Assembly (NCBI RefSeq): GCF_036884655.1
Contig: NC_088354.1
Location: 10,828,501 to 10,892,500 of the forward strand
Direction: 5' to 3'
Length of the DNA: 64,000 bases
From: Musa acuminata AAA Group
Lineage: Eukaryota > Streptophyta > Magnoliopsida > Zingiberales > Musaceae
The notes below the pieces were generated by a model. That model was not told where the DNA came from, did no database searches, and saw nothing but the letters and a program-made list of their open reading frames with translations. Positions 38,501-51,470 of this stretch are shown here, piece after piece (position 1 is the stretch's first letter; every line of letters starts with the position of its first letter). A program made the position numbers and the translations under genes.

Positions 38501-39173
38501 ATTTGCTCTACCCACACTATTGATTGATCAAAGGAGATGTCGAGATCTCTCCCAGCCGGTTAAAGGTTTTCTGGCCGGTGACAAGCAAAAAAATGGTCGT
38601 CAAGCATGTTTATTTATCGTATGCAATGTGGTCTACGTTGTTGTTAGTCCCTAAGCATTTAAAGATGATTTCTTCTAAGTTGAAGATGTTTCCTAAAGCT
38701 TCATTCTGTGTCTTATTGAATATTGGAACATTTCCCCAAGGATTTTGGTTGTTTTCTGGAGGCATAGATGTCTGTCTTTTAGTCATCAAGGAAATAGAAA
38801 GCCATACTAACTTCAACAGCTTATTTCATGTTACTCAACTGTTGGTTGCTCATAGAACTTTTGCTGTAAGATACTGAGGCGCCTAAATATCTAATGTGCA
38901 GTCGGTGCATCGTGCAATAGGACGATTAGAATTAGACTGAATTCATTGCCAACCACTACCAAACACAAGTAGTATTTGCCATCTAAGATTACTAGGAACC
39001 AATGCAACTTATAGAACCAAAATGTAGTTTTTACTAGTTCCTTATGGATGAGAATGCTCAGAAACAGGTAGAAAATTTGGAAACGCAAATAAGGTCCATG
39101 GATCAACGGAACTCTCGCTGGAAGGAACAGGCAAAGCAAGTTGGAAGAATTGATTCTAAGATAATTAGGAATC
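38501..39173. other. 3' regions of two convergent genes
   Basis: RING-CH (plus) and uL5 (minus) converge here. No other gene recognised. Confidence 0.5.
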
Positions 39174-41544
<2,371 letters not shown>

Positions 41545-41647
41545 GGCAAGAGATTGAGAGGCGTATGGCGGCGGCGGCTGCTAAGTCCAGGCTCGGTGGA
41601 AGAAGGCACGAACCCCCTAAATGGTGTTCGCCAACGGTGATCGTAGA

Positions 41648-41658
41648 TTTAGGGTTTT
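41648..41658 (-). promoter_or_regulatory. Telo-box of uL5 promoter
   Basis: The minus strand reads AAAACCCTAAA, a perfect telo-box, about 105 bases before the uL5 ATG. This element is common near the start of plant ribosomal protein genes. It lies in the 300-base region shared with the divergent LysM gene. Confidence 0.75.
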
Positions 41659-41845
41659 CGCTGGCTATTTTAGGAGGTCGACTGAAATGACGAAATTACC
41701 CACAAAAAAGAAAAGAAATGATTTGTCATTGCCGAGATCGAAATATACCAAATTGCTTCCTCTGTTGTGACTCGAACCTCAGGTCTCCCAGAGAACCAGT
41801 AGAAGCAGCAGCAGAAGAGGAAGAGAGGAACAACCTACGACACAC

Positions 41846-42408
41846 ATGGCCGAGCCTCCGCCACCCTCCCCCGGCGGCGATGACGACGGGTCGAAGGACG
41901 CCGCCATAGCGAAAGTGGCCGGGTTCGTCGTCTTCTCCGGCATCGCCATGAACATCATCAGAGCCTTCTCCCCCAAGCCCCTCGAGCCCCAAGCACCATC
42001 TCCGCCGCCACAGTCGCCGACACCGTCGACCTTCCGAGAGATCTCCTCAAAGGTGAAGCCTTTAGATACATTTTCTCTGAACCAAGCTGGGAATCTGGAA
42101 CTCCTTTTCTTCTTGTGAATTCTGGTTCTCAGGAAACGACAGCAGACGAAAGATTGGGATCGAAGCCGTCCTCTGGTCGCGAGATCGCGATCGTGAAAGG
42201 AGATACCCTTTGGGGTCTCTCTCGAAAATACGGCGTAATCTTAATCACTCTCCCCTCTTTCTTCCTCGAGGAAAGTCGACGTTTTTGAAGGATCCGCAGC
42301 TGAAATGATGCTTCTTGGGTGCTTCAGGTGTCGATCAACGCCATCAAGGAGGCGAACGGGATCCAAGGAGACACCATCTACGCCGGAAAGAAGCTGATCA
42401 TTCCATAA
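41846..42408 (+). CDS. Small LysM-domain protein, 3 exons
   Basis: Coding exons 41846-42052, 42133-42234 and 42328-42408 (69, 34 and 26 codons plus stop) give 129 residues, all phase 0. The N-terminal part is acidic and Pro-rich with a short hydrophobic stretch (IAKVAGFVVFSGIAMNII) and no clear cleavable signal. A single LysM domain fills residues about 87-129: IAIVKGDTLWGLSRKYG, VSINAIKEANG, then IQGDTIYAGKKLIIP at the very C-terminus. LysM domains bind GlcNAc-containing glycans in many proteins, but short plant proteins of this type have no settled role and may be intracellular or membrane-bound. It shares its promoter region with uL5. Confidence 0.88.
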
Positions 42409-43240
42409 ACTGCTTTCCATAATCCGTGTCTGGGATTTCAGCTTCTTGTACCATGTTGCTCGCTGGCATCTCAAGAACAAGAAGACATGTATCGTGGATG
42501 ATTAGCTGATCTTTTCTGTTACTGTTTCTGATGGAATCTTCTTTTAGTTCGGTTTCATATCTAATTGGCATCTTTTTCATCGAGGATGCATCCACCATTG
42601 CTCAAATGAGATATCTTCACGATAGAAGTCACAAACTTCAAACCAAGAAAAAGATAAAAGATTTTATTCCATGCATGATTTTGATTCCAGAAGAAAAGCG
42701 TTAAGAAAATAGTATGTTGAAAAAGTTTTACACGTTCCAACGTGATCCAGATTCATATGCACAAGGTTACTTAACGTGTCTCTACGATGGAAACATCGAG
42801 CTTTTGAAGTGTCGCTTGTACGAAGATCGAGGTTAACAAAAATTTAATCTAATTCATTCGACGTTTAAGTTAGTAACTTGAAACATATAAGTGTAAATGT
42901 AAGTGATTATAAAAGGTAATTCATATTTTCATTTATGTTGAAGATAAATTTTTATTCCTGATCGTAAAGGGATAAAATATTTTATATAATATTCAGTGGG
43001 GAGGAAGTCTCTAATCACCTCTAATAGCATCCCCTTAACCTCTTATCCATGTGGGTGACAAAGGGATGGGCAACTCATAATCATCTGTATTAGACTTTTG
43101 TCCGTGTTAGCAGATGGGTGAAGGGTAGCCTCCATCTTCTCCTTCCATCCTGGCTCTTTGCTTGCATCTCTTTTTTTCTTTTTTAATTTATAGGCTTCCA
43201 GGCTAGTGGGCTACATTGGGTAATAGCCTACACATCTCGA
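42409..43240. other. 3' region of LysM gene and start of repeat block
   Basis: No gene recognised. From about 42990 the sequence begins to resemble the repeat block at 32.5-35 kb. Confidence 0.5.
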
Positions 43241-43249
43241 GTAAAGAAA

Positions 43250-43780
43250 GGGTCAACATTCTACCTTCTTGCTTTGGACATTCTTTTCTTTATGTCTCTC
43301 GTCGTGGTGGACTTAATCTCATGTGGATCGGGTTTTACCAACTCATGTGCCTTAGGCACATATAGCTTTGTGCCTCTCGTTATAGCGGGTTTCTTTAAAC
43401 TAAGGTCTGGTTTTCTTGACTTGTGTGACTCGAGCATATCTTATCTTGTACTTCTCACCATGACGAGTTTCTTATTATGAGGGTTGGGTTCTCCCGCCTC
43501 ATGTGCCTTGGGCACATTTTGTATTGTACATTTCATTATAGTAGGTTTCTTATTATGTTGGTTGAGTTTTCTAACTCACGCGTCGCGGGCATATTTTATC
43601 TTATGCCTCCTATCATAATGAGTTTCTTCTCACATAGGTCAAGTTTTTCTAACTCACACGCGTCAAGTATGTTTTATCTTATATCTCTCGTCGCAGCAGA
43701 TTTCTTATTACGCGAGTCGAGTTTTTCCGACTCACATGTCTCGAGCATATTTTGTCTTGTGCTTATTGTCATGGTGGGTT
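43250..43780. repeat. 78-bp tandem array, locus B
   Basis: A second copy of the array at 32950-33670. In the plus frame at 43620-43790 the 26-residue period is plain (FLLRESSFSDSHVSSIFCL-like). The flanking sequence on both sides also matches locus A, so the two blocks derive from one element family. Confidence 0.8.
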
Positions 43781-44388
43781 TCTTTTACGCTTTTCAAGAT
43801 GGTCTTCGTACATCGATCACTTCTACACTTTCCAAGGTGGTCTTCGCACATTGGTCATTTTATGCTTTTAGATGTGGTCTTTTGTATTTGACTTATAGCA
43901 TCATCATTATATCACAACCCTTCTTAACCACGTACAGGATGCTGACTCCATCATTCATCAGCAATCCCTTATGATTGACAATCCCCACAAGGAGGTAAAG
44001 GGGTTTAAGAGGAAAAGGGGAGACCCTATCATTAAGATAGAAGCTCGAGGAGTCGAGCTGGCGAGGCAACTTGAAGAAGTCGTTCAATGCCTTGTCAAGA
44101 GCTTATTCGATTAACGCATATAACTTTAAACTCATCTTGTAAGTTGTAAGGTTTGGGGAGAAGACTATCCTTGTCTTGTGAGATGTTGGTCTTTATTGGG
44201 TCGTTAGGTCTGCCTACCCGATTTAGTCCTTATGTCTTTTCTTTGCTGTATCATTGAGCTTGTCCACCTGATTAATCTATATCTTGGTAGGTCAAGGTCT
44301 CATTTTGGATGTAGAGGTTTGACCGTATTGGTGTACTCGTTTAAAGTAATGAATTTTTTTTCCCTCAACTTGCAACACTTATACCCTG

Positions 44389-44390
<2 letters not shown>
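43781..44390. mobile_element. Gypsy-like element fragment matching 33680-34330
   Basis: The order of motifs is the same as at 33.7-34.3 kb: GGTCTTCG...ATCGATCACTT, CATCATCATTAT(A/G)TCA, then AGGAGACCC and TTGGTCTTTA(C/T)TG. No coding domain remains here. Confidence 0.65.

Positions 44391-44391
<1 letters not shown>

Positions 44392-44454
<63 letters not shown>
44392..44454. repeat. (TA)n microsatellite
   Basis: About 31 uninterrupted TA units. Confidence 0.95.
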
Positions 44455-44455
<1 letters not shown>

Positions 44456-44459
44456 GTAA

Positions 44460-45520
44460 TAAGAATCGGATCGTGATGAGATCATGATAACGAGACCAAT
44501 TCACCTTTAAACACAAACCTTAAATAATCCTAGTAATGTGTTACTCGAATGAGACATTGAGATAACCGAACATATTGGTATGCTGTATACTCGTTCGTAT
44601 GATGGAGGTAGTTAGTCTCATAGTTGCTCGTGTGGAGACACTAAGGATACAGTGTATGTGCTTATTAGAGAATGAGTTCACTGGTTGATCCGCTCATAGA
44701 ATACTATATGGTTACTGATGCCTTATTATCAAACAACGATTCTGTAGTCCCAGTAATATATTTAGTTCTTAGACTTGAAACACCAAGGTTGTCCTGTATG
44801 AGTACTCCACTCTTTGATACCAGACTTATAAGTTTGGAAGTTTTAGATATAGTACAATCAGTTATTGGGAGTGGTAGCCAACCTTACGAGGGCTATTGAA
44901 TGTCGATAGAGGATCATTCGCTCTCGGTATCATGAGAGAAATATCCTATATATTTTTGCTCAAACAAATCCTTAGCCAAGGTCATTCGGATTGAGAGATA
45001 AAGAGTTTTCTGGGAGAATATGATTAAAGCGAGACTCGAAGAGAAACCGTATGAGCCTGACAATACCATGCCCGGTATATGGTCTCTGAGATATTAGATG
45101 GATGGAGGACTATAGGTACATGACAGATAGGTCCAAAGGATTGAATTCCCTTGTATCGTTTGGGGACTATAGTGTAGTGGCCTAGTACGTCTACAATCGA
45201 TAAGTCGAGTGAATTATTATAGAGATAATAATTCACTAGGGCAGAAGGAGTTATGACAAGTATGACTCACGACCAGCTCGATATTGGGCTTAGAGGGTCA
45301 CACATATATGGTAGGTGTTGCGATGAGTAGAGGTTCAGATATGAGATATCCGCTAAAGCCTTATTTTATTGGATATCCAATAAGCCCCTGAATTATTGGA
45401 TCCCATGGATCAGATCAAATAAGAGCTAATAAAAGATTACTAGGTAAAGACCCACTAATCTAAGAGGCTTGGGTAATTGGATAGAGATCCAATACCCAAT
45501 AGGATAGGATTCATTAGGGT
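44460..45520. other. Non-coding, repeat-like stretch
   Basis: No protein motif on either strand. The style, with many short purine-rich clauses and no long frames, resembles LTR or untranslated retroelement DNA, but there is no second copy in the window to prove it. Confidence 0.4.
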
Positions 45521-45524
45521 TAAC

Positions 45525-46415
45525 TCTTGATCTCCTTCATCCACTCCTACATATCTGTAGGGATTCAGGGATATACGATCTCCCTATGTAACACAACTAT
45601 CTATCTCAAATGTGGTTTTTCATTTCATAGATTTTACGCACCAATCTACGCACGACGACAAACATGTATTGGGAAATTTGGGTTTTTGTTTTATGTTCTT
45701 TCGTTGCGCATGTGATGTTGCCCCTATATTTCCCTACATGATCGCATTATTTACCTAGGAAATATCTACTACCATAAGTTTAGCCAGTATTATTTTTTAG
45801 TAAGCCTCATCTCCGAATGTGTTATGTTGGTTTATGGCCATGAGAGGCAAGATAGAGTCGTTAGTGAACCCTATCAACGAATAAGTTATAGGGGTAAGGT
45901 CGTTAGTTGATAGCTCAAGGGAACTAAATGCCCATAGGTTGAGGCTTCTTGGTTGCCACCTCTTATTTGAGGAGCGTCGTTGTAGCCCCGTTGTGTGGAT
46001 CGCCGCTAAAGAATATGACTCTTGATCTCCTTTATCCACTCCTACATATCTGCAGAGATTCAGGGATATACGATCTCCGTAACACAATTATCTATCTCAC
46101 ACGTGGCTTTCTATTTCACAGATTTTACGCACCAATATATGCACGGCGACGAACATATATTGGGAAATTTGGGTTTTTGTTTTATGTTCTTTCGATGCGC
46201 ATGTGATGTCTCCCCTAGATTTCCCTACATGATCGCATTGTTTACTTAGAAAATATCCACTACCGTAAGTTTAGCCAGTATTATTTTTTAGTAAGCCTCA
46301 TCTCCGAATGTGTTATATTGGTTTATGATCATGAGAGACAAGATAGAGTCGTCATGAACCCTGTCAATAAATAAGTTATATGGGTAAGGACGTTAATTGA
46401 TAGCCCGAGTTTTTG
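45525..46415. repeat. Tandem duplication, unit about 495 bp
   Basis: The segment starting CTCTTGATCTCCTT(C/T)ATCCACTCC at about 45525 recurs at about 46020 with over 300 bases of close similarity on each side. Both copies end in the same gypsy protease-like remnant (minus strand, LSTNDLTPITYSLIGFTNDSI at 45810-45925). Confidence 0.85.
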
Positions 46416-46419
46416 AAAA

Positions 46420-47301
46420 GCATAAAAATAGAGGATATCAGTAGAGCTATCTATGTCAATCATGATCCTCTTCACCCAAGCATTAATCATTCAAATAGAA
46501 ATTATCAAGACATCATTATGTTTCAAGTTAAGATACTCCATATTTTCCTTATTGAAGGTTACCTTCGGGTCATTCTTCATCCTCGGGCAGTTTTCAATGA
46601 TAGCTTAGGCATAATACTTCCCTATTGTGTGGTCACCATCAGTTTGGATAAAAATTGAGCTAGCGAGTACGCGAATGTTTCGCCAAGATTGTTTACAGTT
46701 TAGACCATGCAACGGCAGCGGTCACACATGCAGAAATCAATGGAGCGATGGATCCAGCAACTGAGACTTGAATAGCTTGGAGGATGAAACGATTTTGACG
46801 CAGCCATAGTTTGTGAGCTGGAGGTAGTGGGTGATAAAGTCGGAGAGGTGAGAGAAGAAGCCCACATGCGTCGGAGGAGAGGTAAGCAGTTGCGTTGCCC
46901 TTTCCAACCGGACAGGAAAGAGGAGGAGGCGGCGGGAGAGGAATCACCAGTCTTCTATCTGCAGGGAGCAGTCCCAATGGCAAGGAATCTCATAGCGGTT
47001 CGGGTTGTGTGCCAGCAACTGTTGCTGGCCAGGAAGCAACCGCGGAGTTACGTCAAGGCAGAGAGGTTGGCGTCGGTTGTTGCTGGCCGCGGGAGCTTCG
47101 GTTCTTACTTTTCTTGTGAGAGAAATAGACGTCGTAGCTGGCGACGATGGTGAAGGTGATCGGCGAAGGGAAAGAAGGGCCGGAAGGGGAGGAACTGTAG
47201 TGTAGGAAGAAAGTAGTCCTTCCGACTTCCACATAGACACCCAGAGGAGCAACAGAAGGCTTCGGCAGAGCTACCTACATCCGCAAGGGAGATTGATACC
47301 A
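46420..47301. other. Unidentified segment with GC-rich centre
   Basis: The gypsy-like remnant continues to about 46640. From 46690 a GC-richer stretch has overlapping open frames on both strands, none recognised. It ends in a primer-site-like TGGTATCAA (minus, 47293-47301), so it may be the internal part of another short-LTR element. Confidence 0.45.
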
Positions 47302-47394
47302 TGTTAGAAAAGAGATAGAAAAAAAATTACTGAAGAAGTTTGAATGCACTAACAAGATTTCCTCATATAGTTGGAAAAATCTTATTTGCTATCA
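47302..47394 (-). repeat. Possible 93-bp mini-LTR
   Basis: A TG...CA segment with a tRNA-iMet-type primer site on its lower side. Its right end, AATCTTATTTGCTATCA, resembles the end of the LTR at 9167-9387. No partner LTR was found. Confidence 0.45.
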
Positions 47395-48592
47395 TAAGTC
47401 TCTCACAACTCGAGGATACTCTAATTAAGATACTCTATCTTTTGACGATCGTTTCTACGATATTGAGCTCTCCTTCTAATATCAAAAATATTAAGGGAAG
47501 ATGTTATTGATGTCTTGATCAGCCCAACATGATTCAGACCTATATGTGTAAAGTTTTTTGAGATGCTACCTATACGAAGATCGGGGTCGAGAGAGATTTC
47601 CTAATTCGATCACTCCTATGTTAAAATTAGTAATCCAACTTATATGAGTTTGGATACGATTGAGCAAAATAAGATAATCTCCATAATTATGTCAAAAATG
47701 AACTCTTATATTTAATCATAAAAAATAAAATATTTTATGAAATATTTGATGAGGAGATAACTTCTAACTATTTTCAATAATCTCTCGTCGATCTATTTTG
47801 AATGACCATATATGAAATTTTGGAGAGAATTTATAATTATCTATTTTGAATGTTCATATGAACCGACGGATGAGAGATGATTTTTATTTTTTATTTAGAT
47901 TTTGAACGATTAGGTATCGGATGAAGATAACATGCGATGGAAATAATACATTATAACAATGATAAACTTCATCTGACTTGAATGAACGGATAAGCATGAT
48001 AAGTTAAAATCCTGCGACAGCGACAACCAGAGATGCCGCGTAGCTGTGAATCCATCGACGCGCCTTCTAATGATTTGACATCACTTCCGTCCGTGTAAAT
48101 TCTTCTAACTCAGTCGAGGCTTTGGTGGGACAGAACGCGGCAGTCATAGATAATATATTAGCGTATGAACCAGTCAAAGTGTGGATTCGGCTAATGCTTG
48201 ATCTCCGCCAGGAAAACATTGTGACGAGTGACTCGAAGAATCTAAATTTCACGCCCACAGAAAGCAAGTGGGAGGACGAATTCCGTCGTTTGTCCCGTGT
48301 GGCCCCCGCTGGTATGGCCGTGATTCTGTAGTTTCTTTTGTTTTTGATGGTGGAGGAGGATGATCTAGTGGCGACTATATGTAATCCTGGCAATAGATTC
48401 GGGAGGGCCAAATCCAGAATGCATCTGACACAAATTGTGCAATATAGAACAAAAACATACATTATCTAAGATCCAAAATGCTATGTACAATTGCTTCCTA
48501 ATCACGACATTATCTCAAAGACCACAGAAAGAAGAAAGAAGGCGGCGTTGGACAGAGGGATAGATTGGGAATTTGTGATGGATAGCGAGACT
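47395..48592. other. Spacer and 3' region of the DUF1685 gene
   Basis: No gene recognised. The short minus frame at 48067-48462 has no family match. The last 100-200 bases are likely 3' untranslated region. Confidence 0.5.
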
Positions 48593-49399
48593 TCATCGGA
48601 CGGTGGAAGCGACCGCGTGCGCCCAGCTCCTGAGCTGGCCCTTCAGGTCTGCCCCGGCGACGCCCGCCGGAATCAAACTCATCAACAGCCTCTCCTCCGG
48701 CTTCGCCTCCGCCACCTCCCATGCCTCCGAGAGGTACGGCCGGGAGACGGTGGCGTCGACTGGTGCGGCAGGCGGCGCCTCCTCTTCCGAGGCCCTGTTC
48801 CTCCCCAGCCCCAGCCTCTGCAGCGCCGGCACGATTTCCAGCAGCCGGGGATCGGTCTCCGCGTCGGAGAACGTAAAACCCAAGTCCACTAAGCCCTTCA
48901 GCTCCTCGAATTCCAAATCCGTCAAACTCTTGCTCTTTTCCTTCTTCTTCCTCCTCCGCCTCCCTCCTCTCTGCCCCCACCTCCCATAGCCCTTTGTCTC
49001 ACTGCCGCCGCCGGCGGGGGCCACGGGTTCGGCCCCGGCGAAGGGGTCCTCCGATGGCGCCTCCTTCCCGGAGAGGATGGTGCATAGCTTCGGAGGGCGG
49101 ATGGTGAGGGAGGCGGAGGGGACGGGGGCGGGGGCGTGGACGGACTCGTCGCTGAGGGAGCGGCGGTGGCGGCGGTGAAAGAGCGGCGTGCGGGTAGTGG
49201 GCTGAATCGGCGAGGTGTGGAGGGGGTCCGGTGGCGGCCGTGGAGGAGGAGGTGGTGATGAGCTGAGGATTTGGTGGTGGAACCAGTAAAGATCAAAGAG
49301 GTGGAGGACGTGGGAGCCGTCCACCTCCGGTGCCGGCGACAGAAGGGAGGAAAGTGGAGGAGGATTTGATCCTCCTGTCCGCCGTACGGGTACATCCAT
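48593..49399 (-). CDS. DUF1685 family protein, single exon
   Basis: A plant-specific protein of unknown function, 268 residues, without introns. The N-terminal two thirds are Pro/Ser-rich and low-complexity, with a basic stretch RRRRKKKEKSKS at about residue 150, possibly a nuclear signal. The conserved part follows: SLTDLEFEELKGLVDLGFTFSDAE, DPRLLEIVPALQRLG, RPYLSEAWE and the C-terminal block DLKGQLRSWAHAVASTVR. This order defines the DUF1685 domain. The coding sequence is very GC-rich. The ATG at 49397-49399 is the first in frame. Function is not known. Confidence 0.9.
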   Translation of the reverse strand: MDVPVRRTGGSNPPPLSSLLSPAPEVDGSHVLHLFDLYWFHHQILSSSPPPPPRPPPDPLHTSPIQPTTRTPLFHRRHRRSLSDESVHAPAPVPSASLTIRPPKLCTILSGKEAPSEDPFAGAEPVAPAGGGSETKGYGRWGQRGGRRRRKKKEKSKSLTDLEFEELKGLVDLGFTFSDAETDPRLLEIVPALQRLGLGRNRASEEEAPPAAPVDATVSRPYLSEAWEVAEAKPEERLLMSLIPAGVAGADLKGQLRSWAHAVASTVR

Positions 49400-51470
49400 C
49401 AGCAGGATTAGAGGCGATATTACGACCCAACCATTTAGACATCATAATTATAGTGGATCAGCACGTGCGTTAAACACTCGATAGTTTACGGTGCGACGTC
49501 GTTGTTGACGGCGACAATGTTGGCGGCTGCGATCGGCTGTCGACCATCGAGTAGCAACCACGGACAAACTCGGTGCCGCGATCACGTGTCATGCGTAGAG
49601 CACCAAAGAGGAGGCTTCAGTGATCCAGTGATCGACTGAAACGTGGCTACTGCTCGATTTAAGTAAATCTTCATATTAAAAAAAAGAAAAGCCATGCTAA
49701 TATCAACTGCCATCAGGTAAAGGTGCATGATTAGGTTCGGAGGTATCAAATTAATAAGGTATATAGACAACAAACTTAAATCCAAAATCATTAACTTTGA
49801 AGCCGATATATAATATATGTAATTTTACAAAAAAAATATATGTCCACAAGAATAACATATCTTCATCAACATTTTTTATAAAATATGGTATTCAACCCTA
49901 GAGAACTTGAAAAAAAGTTTTTATTACATTTTAGATCAATCAACCACTTCTATTAATACAAGCCAATAGGGCTTTAATTGTAGTACAATTAAATGAATCA
50001 TATTGGGGAAAAAAATTTCACCGTCAAAAGGCAGTCTTTTTTTTACACATTTTGTGATACATCAACCGGCCAACTTTTGCTTGGCCATGGTTGTTTCTTC
50101 GACTCTGTTGCTTGAGAAGTAGATAGTTATAAGACAATATATCAACTTAAAGCTTCTTGCTCTGAAGGAGATGAATGGAAGTTCAGACCAAGCAACCAAA
50201 TAGCACGACCATATGCTAGGGAAAAAAAAAATGCAGCGATCGGAATCAATCAGCAAGGCGGAGTTCCATATGCTGTCTAAGAGAACTTCCTTGATAAAAA
50301 ACAATTTGATGAACTAACCAACAAACTTGCAGGCCAGAAGATCCTGAAGAATCTGGAAAGGCGTGGATAACTCTGTACACCAAGTATTGTGAAATAGTAT
50401 TAGAATCACCATGTGGGAGAGGTATCAGATTATAGCAAAACTTGCATAAAAGTTAGGTGCTAATCAAATTAACTATTTTTTAAAATAATTTACTGAATAT
50501 GTTGACAAAGACTAGCAACCGTACTTAGCAAACAAAATTATAAATGAAAAAAGTTAGGTAACAAGTAGCAGTTCTTGCTAAAGACTATTGTAAAACCAAC
50601 ATCAGTGGTGCTCATGAATGATACTATTACTGAGTTCAAAATCAAACACCAGTCAAACAGACAATTTATAGTACTTGATTGCCAACCTGGCATGTTGAAG
50701 CACAATGAATCGTACTAGCACTTCAACTAATGTCAGGTTGTTTTATGTTGTTCAATTTTTTGATAGGTGGTAAGCTGCAAAAACAATTCAACGAGGCTAT
50801 GTTTGAAATCCATGGATGGAAATCAATCCATCATATTCTGCTTTCATTAAACATATATGCACCCACACAGATTTTGGCATTTTCTATGAATTGTTCAAGA
50901 AACATATTTTTTTTCTATCATATCAAAATGTCATATACTGCTTTCATTAAACATTTTTTTTTCTATCATTAGCATTTAGCTTGTATCCGTCTTTTGTTGT
51001 GGACTTAATAAATACTCCAGTGACAAGCAATATAAGGTCCAACGCATTTCAAAGTTCGAACAATGAATAGGTAGGAAGAAGGAATTCAAAGTCAGTCGAA
51101 GCAGATATCAGACCTACCACAAACTGAGGATCTAGATTCACGAGAGAAAAAAAAAAACTATTTTTCATGCCTCACCACATTTATTAGACTACCAGCTAGA
51201 AATATTTTATTAGGAATGATAATCAAATAGACAAGACATATTTTCACAAACAAGACCTGCAATTCAGTGCAAATGAAGATCAACAAATGCTATGAGGGGA
51301 AGGGAAACCTAAAGGATGAATCAAACAGTTATATTAACCACACAAAGATATGTAAAAGTTGAGTTGTTGAAGCAAGAGACTTCAAAGATGAAAAGAATTG
51401 TTGGTTAAGATATATGTAATAGAGGCATCTCACCAATTCAAAATTGGATATCTCTGGTGTCTGGCATGAA
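49400..51470. other. Spacer, DUF1685 promoter side and transporter 3' side
   Basis: AT-rich, no recognised gene. A short direct repeat of about 35 bases (TTTTTTTCTATCAT with a CTGCTTTCATTAAACAT block) occurs around 50840-50970. Confidence 0.5.

Noticed and set aside
44232..44485. Frames with long Ile-Tyr runs
   Set aside because: Translation of the (TA)n microsatellite.
48491..48892. Plus-strand frames opposite the DUF1685 gene
   Set aside because: Shadows caused by high GC; the minus strand has the conserved domain order.
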